In this document: positions 1 through 6,100 of the stretch, piece after piece
Layout of the letters: each line of letters opens with the position of its first letter
Numbering within the stretch: the stretch's first letter is position 1
The notes under the pieces: generated by a model
What the model was told of the DNA's origin: nothing
Seen by the model: the letters and a program-made list of their open reading frames with translations, nothing else
Database searches by the model: none
Translations under genes and position numbers: made by a program
Source: Spirochaetales bacterium
GTDB taxonomy: Bacteria > Spirochaetota > Spirochaetia > Sphaerochaetales > Sphaerochaetaceae
DNA length: 7,179 nt
Direction: 5' to 3'
NCBI GenBank assembly: GCA_022771185.1
Contig: JALFCJ010000112.1
Coordinates: 1 to 7,179 of the forward strand

Positions 1-708
1 TTCATGACTTTGGTCTCCGACGCCGTAATAAACCATGGAGCAAAGACTTACTTTATGTCTGGCGGACAGCTTAAGTGCCCCTTCATCGTCAGAACTGCAA
101 TGGGTGGAGGAACTGGGCATGGTGCCCAGCATACGGCATGCCCAGAGTCTATGTTCCTGAATGTCCCGGGAATAAAAGTCTGTGCCCCAAGTACACCTTG
201 GAGTGCGAAGGCACTACTGAAGGCAGCCGCCAAAGAAGAGTGCCCTGTAGTGTTCTTTGAGCACAAAGCCCTTTACTCCAACGAGGGGGAGATCGGGGGA
301 GAAGATGATATCCTTCCTCTCGGAAAGGCTCTTGTTGATGAAAGGGGAAGGGATGCTCTTGTCATAGGATATTCCCGTGGACTCTATGAAGCTATAAAGG
401 CCCTAGGGGAAGAGAAAGTCACTTTCCTTGACCTATGTACACTTAAGCCCCTTGACGAGGAAGCTATTGTAGAGTGGGCTGGAAGAATAAGGAAAATACT
501 TATTGTAGAGAATGTACCCATCCAGAGCTCTGTGGCGGAGAGCGTCATCAGAATAATCATGGAAAACAATATTAAGGCAGAGATAAAGACAGTCTCTGCT
601 CTTGAGCTTCCTTTGGCATTCTCCAAAAAACTAGAGAATGCAACTCTCCCGAATAGAGGTAGAATAAGAGAAGCCTTTGATAACTTAGTGGGGGAGAGTA
701 ATGACTGA
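1..708 (+). CDS. 2-oxoacid (pyruvate/acetoin-type) dehydrogenase E1 component, beta subunit; 5' end missing
   Basis: This is the C-terminal 235 residues of a thiamine-diphosphate-dependent E1 beta subunit. The family is about 325 aa long, so roughly 90 N-terminal residues lie upstream. The frame is open from base 1 (TTC, Phe), so the ATG at 4 is probably an internal Met: E1 beta proteins have a similar Phe-Met/Ala-Leu-x-x-Asp stretch at this place. Family landmarks are the glycine-rich GGGTGHGAQH (about residues 35-44 of the visible part), VPGIKVCAPSTPWSAK, and PVVFFEHKALY. The C-terminal transketolase-like domain follows, with VIGYSRG, FLDLCTLKPLD and ENATLPNRGRI. With E1 alpha, this subunit decarboxylates a 2-oxoacid and passes the acyl group to lipoyl-E2. 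The residues that would separate pyruvate, acetoin and branched-chain substrates cannot be read here, so no symbol is given. The next gene overlaps its stop by 8 bases. No E2 or E3 gene follows; such genes may lie upstream. Confidence 0.93.
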   Translation, partial: FMTLVSDAVINHGAKTYFMSGGQLKCPFIVRTAMGGGTGHGAQHTACPESMFLNVPGIKVCAPSTPWSAKALLKAAAKEECPVVFFEHKALYSNEGEIGGEDDILPLGKALVDERGRDALVIGYSRGLYEAIKALGEEKVTFLDLCTLKPLDEEAIVEWAGRIRKILIVENVPIQSSVAESVIRIIMENNIKAEIKTVSALELPLAFSKKLENATLPNRGRIREAFDNLVGESND

Positions 709-1162
709 GAATACTTATCAGATTCTATATGGAGAGGAGATTCCTCAGGATTTGTTTTCTACTTCCCACTCTATTCCTGTCTACGATATAGAGAAGAAGG
801 CTACAACCGGAGAAGAAGTTACGTTTATCCTTCCTTATAATGCTGTTGATAAAAAATGGAGTACAAATCCGGAGAAGAAGGTGCTTCTCCATCTATACCA
901 GAGGCTGAGAGACGAGGGATACGTCATTTGGATCCCTGAGTATAGAGGGGAAAGATTCTCGCTTTTGGCTGAAAAGGGTGGAAAGAGGTTCTTGATTCTT
1001 ATAGCCCTCGATAGTGAAAGTGAGAAAAAAGTCTGGATCGCAAAAGATAATTCGGACTCATATACAGTAGTAATTATTCGAGATAAAGCGATAGATGAGA
1101 AAGGAGTACATTCTATATCTCTTGATATGGCCCTTTCCTCTTTCAATTTTCTTTCTCTTTGA
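701..1162 (+). CDS. Conserved-looking hypothetical protein, 153 aa, translationally coupled to E1 beta
   Basis: I do not recognise this protein. Its ATG sits inside the end of the E1 beta gene (ATGACTGA: start at 701, upstream stop at 706-708). A purine-rich SD (GGGGGAGAG, 690-698) precedes it, so start and coupling are well supported. The product is soluble, with no signal peptide or membrane segment. Short hydrophobic strands alternate with charged turns: EVTFILPY (39-46), YVIWIPEY (74-81), RFSLLAEK (85-92), RFLILIAL (96-103) and YTVVIIR (121-127). A charged helix lies at about 57-72. This alpha/beta order loosely resembles a small nuclease-like or regulatory fold, but no complete catalytic motif is visible and no function is claimed. 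It lies between a 2-oxoacid dehydrogenase subunit and pheS, and codon use looks like its neighbours. It is probably a real gene, because overlap, SD and an uninterrupted frame agree. Confidence 0.8.
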   Translation: MTENTYQILYGEEIPQDLFSTSHSIPVYDIEKKATTGEEVTFILPYNAVDKKWSTNPEKKVLLHLYQRLRDEGYVIWIPEYRGERFSLLAEKGGKRFLILIALDSESEKKVWIAKDNSDSYTVVIIRDKAIDEKGVHSISLDMALSSFNFLSL

Positions 1163-1176
1163 GTTAACATTGCATA

Positions 1177-1190
1177 AGGGCTCCAGCCCT
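1177..1190 (+). promoter_or_regulatory. Small hairpin directly upstream of the pheS ribosome-binding site
   Basis: AGGGC (1177-1181) can pair with GCCCT (1186-1190) around a TCCA loop, ending two bases before the pheS SD (AGGAG, 1193-1197). No T-run follows, so it is not an intrinsic terminator. The CTCC at 1181-1184 could instead pair with GGAG at 1194-1197, which would cover the SD. A regulatory role is only a possibility. The 42-base gap between genes shows no convincing promoter. Confidence 0.35.
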
Positions 1191-1204
1191 ACAGGAGATT
1201 AATA

Positions 1205-2746
1205 ATGGATATAGATGTAAAGAATCTGCATCCCTTGGAAGTCAAACTTCTTAGACATGTGTCGAAAGGTGAAGAGATCACAGGCGACAGAATTGTCAAG
1301 GAACTGGACTATAAAGTGGGACAGTGCAACCAGGCATTCTCATGGTTAAGCGCAAAAGAGTGCCTTGCAGAAACAGGAAGAACCAAGAGAGTTATTTATG
1401 AACTCACAGATTTGGGCAAAGACCAAGAGAAGAATGGCATGCCTGTAGAACGCATCTTTACATTTATAAAAGATAACGGTCCTGCTACTATGCCTGAGAT
1501 TGCAGAGGCATTGAAGCTCGAGAAGAGCGATGTAGGTTCTGCCTTCGGCCTTCTTTCAAAAAATGGAGTAACAAAGCTTAATGAAGAGAGAAAGGCAGCT
1601 CTGGCAAAAGACGAGCTTCCAAACGACGTAAAGCTTCAGAGTGCTCTATTGAAGAAAGCCGTAGAAAAGGGCTTCTTGGAGGAGAGTGAACTCTCCGAAG
1701 AAGAGAAGTCAGCTATCTCCCAGATGGCAAAGAAGAGAGGAGCTTCATCTTCTCCATTCAAGTTTATTGAGAGAGAAGATGTAACATATGCTCTTACAGA
1801 TAAGGGAGAGGAAGTAAAGAAGGCTGTTCTGGAAGCTAACATTACAGGAGAAGAGTTCGGTGTCTTGACTCCTGAAATGCTTGCTACCGGTGCTTGGAAG
1901 AATGGTTCATTCCGCCCATATGGCATCAACGCGCCGACATCCCGTCTCATCCCTGGCAGACACAATGCTTACGGCGACTATCTGCAGTGGGTAAAAGATA
2001 AGCTTACATCCTTGGGTTTCGAGGAGTTTGACGGCCCGCTTGTAGAGAATGAGTTCTGGAATGGAGACGCTCTCTTTATGCCTCAGTTCCACTCTGCTCG
2101 TGATATCCACGACGTCTACTATGTAAAGGACCCTGTCCACTGCAAAGAAATTGAGGAGCCATGGCTCAGTAACGTCGCAAGAACCCATGAAAACGGCGGG
2201 GACACAGGTAGCCGTGGTTGGGGATATAAGTTCGACCATGAGTTTACACGCCGCCAGGTTCTCAGAAGCCAAGGTACTGTACTTTCTGCTCATCAGCTTA
2301 CAAAAGCTAAGGTTCCTGGAAAGTACTTCGGTGTCGTAAGATGCTTCCGTTATGACCAGGTTGATGCTACACATGGAGCTGACTTCTACCAGACAGAAGG
2401 AATCGTTCTGGGAGAAGATGTAAACCTCAGAAACCTTCTTGGGCTTTTGAAGATGTTTGCAGAGGAAATTGCAGGAGCAGACGAAGTAAAGTATGTTCCA
2501 GGATATTTCCCATTTACAGAACCGAGTATCGAAGTGCACATCAAGCATCCAGTCCTTGGATGGTTTGAGCTTGGTGGTGCCGGTATTTTCCGCCCTGAAG
2601 TTACAAAGAGCCTTGGTGTGGATGTTCCTGTATTGGCGTGGGGTCTTGGAATCGACAGAATGGCTCTCATGCACTTGGGCCTCAACGACCTGAGAGAGCT
2701 CTTCACCCCGAATATTGAATCTGTTAGAACAAGGAGGGGAAACTAA
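1205..2746 (+). CDS. pheS: Phenylalanyl-tRNA synthetase alpha subunit, archaeal/eukaryotic type
   Basis: Catalytic subunit of PheRS, which forms an alpha2-beta2 tetramer and charges tRNA-Phe in the cytoplasm using ATP. The 513-aa length and the N-terminal half (about 1-210, helical and rich in Lys/Glu, with winged-helix-like repeats such as MPEIAEALKLEKSDVGSAF at 96-114) mark the archaeal/eukaryotic form. Bacterial PheS is about 330-350 aa and has a coiled-coil N-terminus. The class II catalytic domain occupies about 225-510. The motif 1 region is GFEEFDGPLVENEFW (271-285), followed by HSARDIHDVYY (296-306). Motif 2 is VVRCFRYDQVDATHGADFYQ (377-396). YFPFTEPSIEV (434-444) belongs to the Phe/adenylate pocket. 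Motif 3 is GLGIDRMAL (480-488), with Arg485. The SD AGGAG (1193-1197) lies 7 bases before the ATG. The stop overlaps the pheT start. Ile is mostly ATC, as expected of a well-expressed gene. Confidence 0.97.
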   Translation: MDIDVKNLHPLEVKLLRHVSKGEEITGDRIVKELDYKVGQCNQAFSWLSAKECLAETGRTKRVIYELTDLGKDQEKNGMPVERIFTFIKDNGPATMPEIAEALKLEKSDVGSAFGLLSKNGVTKLNEERKAALAKDELPNDVKLQSALLKKAVEKGFLEESELSEEEKSAISQMAKKRGASSSPFKFIEREDVTYALTDKGEEVKKAVLEANITGEEFGVLTPEMLATGAWKNGSFRPYGINAPTSRLIPGRHNAYGDYLQWVKDKLTSLGFEEFDGPLVENEFWNGDALFMPQFHSARDIHDVYYVKDPVHCKEIEEPWLSNVARTHENGGDTGSRGWGYKFDHEFTRRQVLRSQGTVLSAHQLTKAKVPGKYFGVVRCFRYDQVDATHGADFYQTEGIVLGEDVNLRNLLGLLKMFAEEIAGADEVKYVPGYFPFTEPSIEVHIKHPVLGWFELGGAGIFRPEVTKSLGVDVPVLAWGLGIDRMALMHLGLNDLRELFTPNIESVRTRRGN

Positions 2747-4446
2747 TGCCAAAGATTGATGCACCTGAAAAACTATTCTTCAGTCTTCTTGGAAAAGAGA
2801 TGACCGATCAGGAGTTAATAGATATTTTCCCTGTTGCAAAGGCCGAACTTGATGGCCACGACGTAGAAAACAAGGTTATAAAGATTGAGCTTAACGATAC
2901 AAACCGCCCTGACCTTTGGTCACCGGCAGGAGTAGCAAGAGCTCTATTCACATACGAAAGCGGTGAGATTCCTTATTATGATTTCTTCTCTACAAAAGAT
3001 GAGAGCAAAGATAATGAAGGAAGAGTGATCATCGATGACGAGTCTGCCATCGGTATCAGAGACTTCTCCATCGGTTTTGCCTGCCGTGGAGTTGAAGTTG
3101 ATGACGATATGCTTAAGAACTTGATTCAGAGTCAGGAGAAGCTTTGCTTTAACTTCGGAAGAAAGAGAAAGACCATTGCAATGGGTATCTATCGCTCTGA
3201 TCTCATCAACTATCCTGTCCACTATGCAGCAGTAGATCCTGATAAGACAAAGTTCGTTCCACTTGGAATGGATGAGGAGTTGTCCCTGAGAGAAATCTGC
3301 CAGAAGCATCCAAAGGGAAAAGAGTATGGCTACATTGTCTCTTCCTATGACAAGTTCCCATATCTTTATGATGATAAAGGTGAGACCCTCTCATTCCCTC
3401 CCGTGATCAACTCGGCCCGCATCGGAGCGGTTGAAGTAGGTGACAGTGAGTTCTTCATTGAAGTCTCCGGTCCAATCCTCAACGACCTTCTGCTTGCAGT
3501 GAACATCCTTGCATGTGACCTCAGCGACATGGGATTTGAGATTCTTCCTGTAAAAGTATTCCTTAATCAGGATACTCCTTATGGAAGAGAGATCACTGTT
3601 CCATACTATTTCCAGGAGCCACAGAGAGCCGCGCTGAAGACAATAAGAAAGACTCTTGGTCTTGACCTTACAAAGGACGAATGCATTGCGGCTCTGGCTA
3701 AGATGGGTGTATATGCCGTTGCAGACGATGAATATGTATACATCGAATGCCCTGAGTATAGAAATGACTTCTTGCATGAAGTGGATGTAGCCGAGGATGT
3801 AATGATCGGCCATGGACTGGGTGAGTTCACTCCTGTCATGCCTTCAGACTTTACTGTCGGAAGACTGAGCCCTGTGGAGGAATTCTCAAGAAAGGTCAAA
3901 GATATTATGACGGGTCTTGGTTTCCAGGAGATGATGTATAACTATCTTGGCTCAAAGAGAGAGTACATCGACAATATGCATATCTCACCAGACAGAGCAG
4001 TCTTCATCGCTAACCCTATGAGCGAGAACTATGAAGTGATCAGACCATCCATACTTCCTTGTCTCTTGGAGAGTGAGAGTGTCAGCGGCCACGCAGTATA
4101 TCCACACCTTATCTTCGAGTGCGGAAAGGTGACTATAAAGGATGAAAATGACAACAGTGGAACCCATACGGGAAACAGCGTAGGCTTCTTTGCCTCCAAC
4201 GTTTCTATGGGATACAACGACGCCGCTTCCTACATCCAGACTCTCATGTATTTCTTGAGAAAGGAGTATTCTCTCGCTGCAGTGGAGGATGATCCAAGAT
4301 TTATTCCTGGTCGTGCCGCTTATGTTATGTATAAGGGCGAGAAGGTTGGTATATTTGGTGAGACACATCCTCAGGTTTTGGAGTCTTGGGGCTGCACCAT
4401 GCCATCTATTATGGCAGAACTTGATATGGATATTCTTCTTAAATAA
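2746..4446 (+). CDS. pheT: Phenylalanyl-tRNA synthetase beta subunit, short archaeal type
   Basis: Non-catalytic partner of PheS, needed for tRNA-Phe binding, tetramer assembly and editing of mischarged Tyr. At 566 aa it matches archaeal PheT and lacks the extra N-terminal tRNA-binding (EMAP-like) and C-terminal anticodon-binding domains of the roughly 800-aa bacterial form. Landmarks are LNDTNRPDLWSPAGVARAL (49-67), the B3/B4 editing region at about 105-260 with SARIGAVEVGDSEFFIEVSG (223-242), and the B5 domain with YRNDFLHEVDVAEDVMIGHG (338-357). The class II-like catalytic-fold remnant follows, with NPMSENYEVIRPSILPCLLE (423-442), a characteristic PheT stretch, and VGIFGETHPQVLESWG (534-549). 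The ATG at 2746 shares its A with the pheS TAA (TAATG). A strong SD, AAGGAGGGG (2731-2739), lies inside pheS. A strong hairpin closes the operon downstream. Confidence 0.97.
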   Translation: MPKIDAPEKLFFSLLGKEMTDQELIDIFPVAKAELDGHDVENKVIKIELNDTNRPDLWSPAGVARALFTYESGEIPYYDFFSTKDESKDNEGRVIIDDESAIGIRDFSIGFACRGVEVDDDMLKNLIQSQEKLCFNFGRKRKTIAMGIYRSDLINYPVHYAAVDPDKTKFVPLGMDEELSLREICQKHPKGKEYGYIVSSYDKFPYLYDDKGETLSFPPVINSARIGAVEVGDSEFFIEVSGPILNDLLLAVNILACDLSDMGFEILPVKVFLNQDTPYGREITVPYYFQEPQRAALKTIRKTLGLDLTKDECIAALAKMGVYAVADDEYVYIECPEYRNDFLHEVDVAEDVMIGHGLGEFTPVMPSDFTVGRLSPVEEFSRKVKDIMTGLGFQEMMYNYLGSKREYIDNMHISPDRAVFIANPMSENYEVIRPSILPCLLESESVSGHAVYPHLIFECGKVTIKDENDNSGTHTGNSVGFFASNVSMGYNDAASYIQTLMYFLRKEYSLAAVEDDPRFIPGRAAYVMYKGEKVGIFGETHPQVLESWGCTMPSIMAELDMDILLK

Positions 4447-4467
4447 AGAGAATTAGACTTATGTGTT

Positions 4468-4489
4468 AGAGGCCGGGGTTCCGGCCTCT
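4468..4489 (+). terminator. Strong hairpin terminator after pheT
   Basis: AGAGGCCGG (4468-4476) pairs perfectly with CCGGCCTCT (4481-4489) around a GGTT loop: a 9-bp GC-rich stem starting 22 bases after the pheT stop codon. The tail (GTCTTGTCTATCCTTCTCTT) is pyrimidine-rich but is not a pure T-run, so termination may be incomplete or rely partly on the stem. It marks the end of the E1 beta-to-pheT transcript. Confidence 0.8.
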
Positions 4490-4548
4490 GTCTTGTCTAT
4501 CCTTCTCTTATACAAAAGAATCATGAATCCAGATAGAAAGAATATTGG

Positions 4549-4577
4549 TTGACCGGACTAAAACAAGTAAGTATTAT
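4549..4577 (+). promoter_or_regulatory. Sigma70-type promoter of the antiporter leader
   Basis: TTGACC (4549-4554, one mismatch to TTGACA) and TATTAT (4572-4577, one mismatch to TATAAT) are separated by exactly 17 bases. Transcription would start near 4584, about 17 bases before the riboswitch aptamer and about 116 bases before the antiporter ATG. The match of promoter, spacing and leader supports a separate transcription unit starting here. Confidence 0.7.
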
Positions 4578-4600
4578 TTCCACGTTCCATATATTAATAA

Positions 4601-4659
4601 AGGGAATGAGGTTCTCCCTAAGTTCTGATACTTAAACCGCATTATGCTGATGACTTCTA
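4601..4659 (+). ncRNA. Fluoride riboswitch aptamer (crcB-type) in the antiporter leader
   Basis: The order and spacing of elements match the fluoride aptamer. A first stem AGGGA (4601-4605)/TCCCT (4615-4619) encloses the loop ATGAGGTTC, comparable to the loop beginning ATGAGG in the Thermotoga petrophila aptamer. A short insert follows (4620-4633) with possible AAGT/ACTT pairing. Then come AAACCGC (4634-4640), a 3-bp stem GCA/TGC (4639-4641 with 4645-4647), and the conserved 3' block CTGATGACTTCTA (4647-4659). Loop bases GAGGTT (4608-4613) can pair with GACTTC (4652-4657), two of the six pairs being wobbles, which gives the diagnostic pseudoknot. Fluoride aptamers bind F- through Mg2+ ions and usually turn on fluoride-export or stress genes. 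No covariance search was run, and the second stem is short. I know of no other riboswitch class that fits both ends as well. Confidence 0.82.
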
Positions 4660-4686
4660 AAAAATGAGTATGTCTGTTTTTGCGAC

Positions 4687-4699
4687 AAAGGGAGGTTCT
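4687..4699 (+). promoter_or_regulatory. Antiporter ribosome-binding site, likely the riboswitch expression platform
   Basis: The SD AAAGGGAGG (4687-4695) lies 4 bases before the ATG at 4700 and decides the start. Bases 4689-4699 (AGGGAGGTTCT) repeat the aptamer's 5' strand at 4601-4615 with ATGA left out. The aptamer's partner strands CTCCCT (4614-4619) and GACTTC (4652-4657) can therefore pair with the SD instead of with the aptamer. No terminator hairpin with a T-run separates aptamer and gene, so control of translation is the simplest reading. The mechanism is inferred. Confidence 0.6.
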
Positions 4700-5887
4700 A
4701 TGTTTCTCAGTATTTCATTGATTCTCTTTTTGGGATTGTCTCTCGGATCTCTTTGTAAAAAAATAAAGTTGCCGTCATTATTAGGAATGCTTGTTGCTGG
4801 CATAGTATTGGGACCGTATGCTTTGAATCTATTGGATGATTCCATCCTCACTATATCCGGAGAAATAAGAAAAATCGCTCTGATCATCATCCTTACAAGA
4901 GCTGGCCTCGGTTTAGATCTGGAGGGATTGAAAAAATTAGGAAGATCTGCATTTTTGATGTGTTTCCTTCCTGCTTCATTTGAGTTGTTGGGGACAGTCT
5001 TCATTGCACCAAAAGTAATGGGGATATCTATATTGGATGCCGCGATTATGGGGGCCGTTCTTGCTGCAGTTTCGCCTGCTGTAGTCGTGCCTAGAATGGT
5101 AAAAATGATGGATGAAGGCTATGGAGTGGAAGAGGGGATACCCCAGTTAATACTTGCAGGCGCTTCTGTGGATGATGTTTTTGTAATCGTTCTCTTTACA
5201 TCATTTATTGGATTGAGTGAAGGAAAGAGCGCAGACGTAATAAGTTTTTTGAATATTCCTGTCTCAATTATATTTGGAATAGCCATAGGAATAGGGATAA
5301 GTGTGTTGCTGTCCTATTTTTTCAAAAGATATGAAATGGATGATGTAGTAAAGGTTCTTATTTTGATCAGCATTTCTTTGCTGCTGTCTTTTCTTGAAGA
5401 CAATATATCTACGCCGATTACTTTCTCCTCTCTTATAGCAGTTATGTTCCTTGGTGTGGGAATACAGAAAAAAGATATAGACGATGCGGTAAGAATATCT
5501 GGAGTATATAAAAAACTATGGATAGGAGCTGAAGTATTTCTTTTTGCATTGGTGGGTGCATCGGTAAATATTGCATATCTAGATAAGGTGGGATTATCTG
5601 CCTTAGTTATTATTGTTGCAGCGTTGGCTTTTAGGATGTCTGGTGTATTTTTGTGTTTATTGGGAACAAGACTGACATGGAAAGAAAGGGTATTTGTCAC
5701 TTTGGCCTATACTCCTAAGGCGACAGTACAGGCTGCAATAGGAGGCATCCCTCTTTCTCTTGGTTTATCTTGTGGGGAAAGCATTCTTGTTGTTGCAGTA
5801 TCAGCCATTCTTCTGACTGCGCCTCTGGGAGCTTTTGCCATTGATTTTTCTTATAAGAGACTTCTCTCTCATAAAAGGATCGGTTGA
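4700..5887 (+). CDS. Cation:proton antiporter, CPA2 family, NHA/SLC9B-like
   Basis: A 395-aa polytopic inner-membrane protein that should exchange Na+, K+ or Li+ for protons. Nearly the whole chain is made of hydrophobic segments, the first at about 2-18. Family signatures are LTRAGLGLDLEGLKKL (65-80), AVSPAVVVPRM (123-133), GYGVEEGIPQLILAGASVDD (140-159), FRMSGVF (311-317) and LTWKERVFVTLAYTPKATVQ (325-344). Asp158-Asp159 form the double-Asp ion-binding motif of electrogenic CPA2 exchangers. This set of motifs is closest to the NHA (SLC9B) group known from animals and bacteria. An in-frame ATG at 4664 would add 12 residues, but it has no SD and abuts the riboswitch core; the ATG at 4700 has a strong SD and begins directly with the first membrane segment. 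The fluoride aptamer upstream suggests induction by fluoride. ATA and TTG codons are common, unlike in pheST, which suggests lower expression or a different history. Ion specificity cannot be read. Confidence 0.9.
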   Translation: MFLSISLILFLGLSLGSLCKKIKLPSLLGMLVAGIVLGPYALNLLDDSILTISGEIRKIALIIILTRAGLGLDLEGLKKLGRSAFLMCFLPASFELLGTVFIAPKVMGISILDAAIMGAVLAAVSPAVVVPRMVKMMDEGYGVEEGIPQLILAGASVDDVFVIVLFTSFIGLSEGKSADVISFLNIPVSIIFGIAIGIGISVLLSYFFKRYEMDDVVKVLILISISLLLSFLEDNISTPITFSSLIAVMFLGVGIQKKDIDDAVRISGVYKKLWIGAEVFLFALVGASVNIAYLDKVGLSALVIIVAALAFRMSGVFLCLLGTRLTWKERVFVTLAYTPKATVQAAIGGIPLSLGLSCGESILVVAVSAILLTAPLGAFAIDFSYKRLLSHKRIG

Positions 5888-5899
5888 AAGACTTCAATC
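5882..5899 (+). terminator. Weak hairpin overlapping the antiporter stop codon
   Basis: GGTTGAA (5882-5888) can pair with TTCAATC (5893-5899), including one G-U pair, around the loop AGAC. No T-run follows (AAATTCATAG), so this is at best a weak or factor-assisted terminator, or a 3'-end stabilising hairpin. No better terminator is seen after the gene. Confidence 0.25.
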
Positions 5900-6079
5900 A
5901 AATTCATAGTAGAGTCGATAAACGCATTTTCAAAAAACGATAATAAGCTCCCGTATTTTATTCTTGTTGATAACACATAAAGGCTGTTTCACCGACATAG
6001 GGAAATGTAGAGGCCTACTCATTATGAAGAAATGTGGAGAAATATAAAAATAATAAATTATTGATATAAAGATATCGAT

Positions 6080-6093
6080 AAAAGCTAGCTTTT
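6080..6093. repeat. Perfect 14-bp palindrome AAAAGCTAGCTTTT
   Basis: The sequence reads identically on both strands and follows another palindrome, TATCGATA (6073-6080). It ends seven bases before the proposed -35 element. As RNA it would form a 5-bp stem with a CTAG loop followed by TTATTTCTTT, so it could be a weak terminator for upstream readthrough. As DNA it could be a dimeric regulator site. Neither role is proven. Confidence 0.4.
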
Positions 6094-6100
6094 TATTTCT

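Noticed and set aside
1122..1170. A separate pheS promoter starting with TTGATA at 1122
   Set aside because: The hexamer at the proper distance (AATTTT, 1145-1150) is a poor -10 and no better pair was found in the gap.
1907..2764. A 285-codon open frame on the minus strand across the pheS 3' half
   Set aside because: It lies fully opposite a strongly supported pheS gene and the pheS/pheT junction, its translation shows no recognisable domain, and its length is explained by codon bias of the sense gene.
4671..4687. TGTC...GACA hairpin with a T-run (4677-4681) as a riboswitch terminator
   Set aside because: The stem is only 4 bp and the T-run is in its loop, not after it, so it cannot act as an intrinsic terminator.
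4664..4699. Upstream in-frame ATG giving an antiporter 12 residues longer
   Set aside because: It has no SD, begins 5 bases after the aptamer core, and adds a polar stretch before the first membrane helix; the ATG at 4700 has a strong SD.
4584..4699. A sodium-sensing riboswitch as an alternative class for the antiporter leader
   Set aside because: Considered because the gene is an antiporter, but the AAAC segment, the TGATG...CTTCTA block and the loop-to-tail pseudoknot fit the fluoride class specifically.
5914..6082. CGATAA repeated at 5916-5921, 5938-5943 and 6076-6081
   Set aside because: A six-base AT-rich word at irregular spacing is expected by chance in DNA of this composition.
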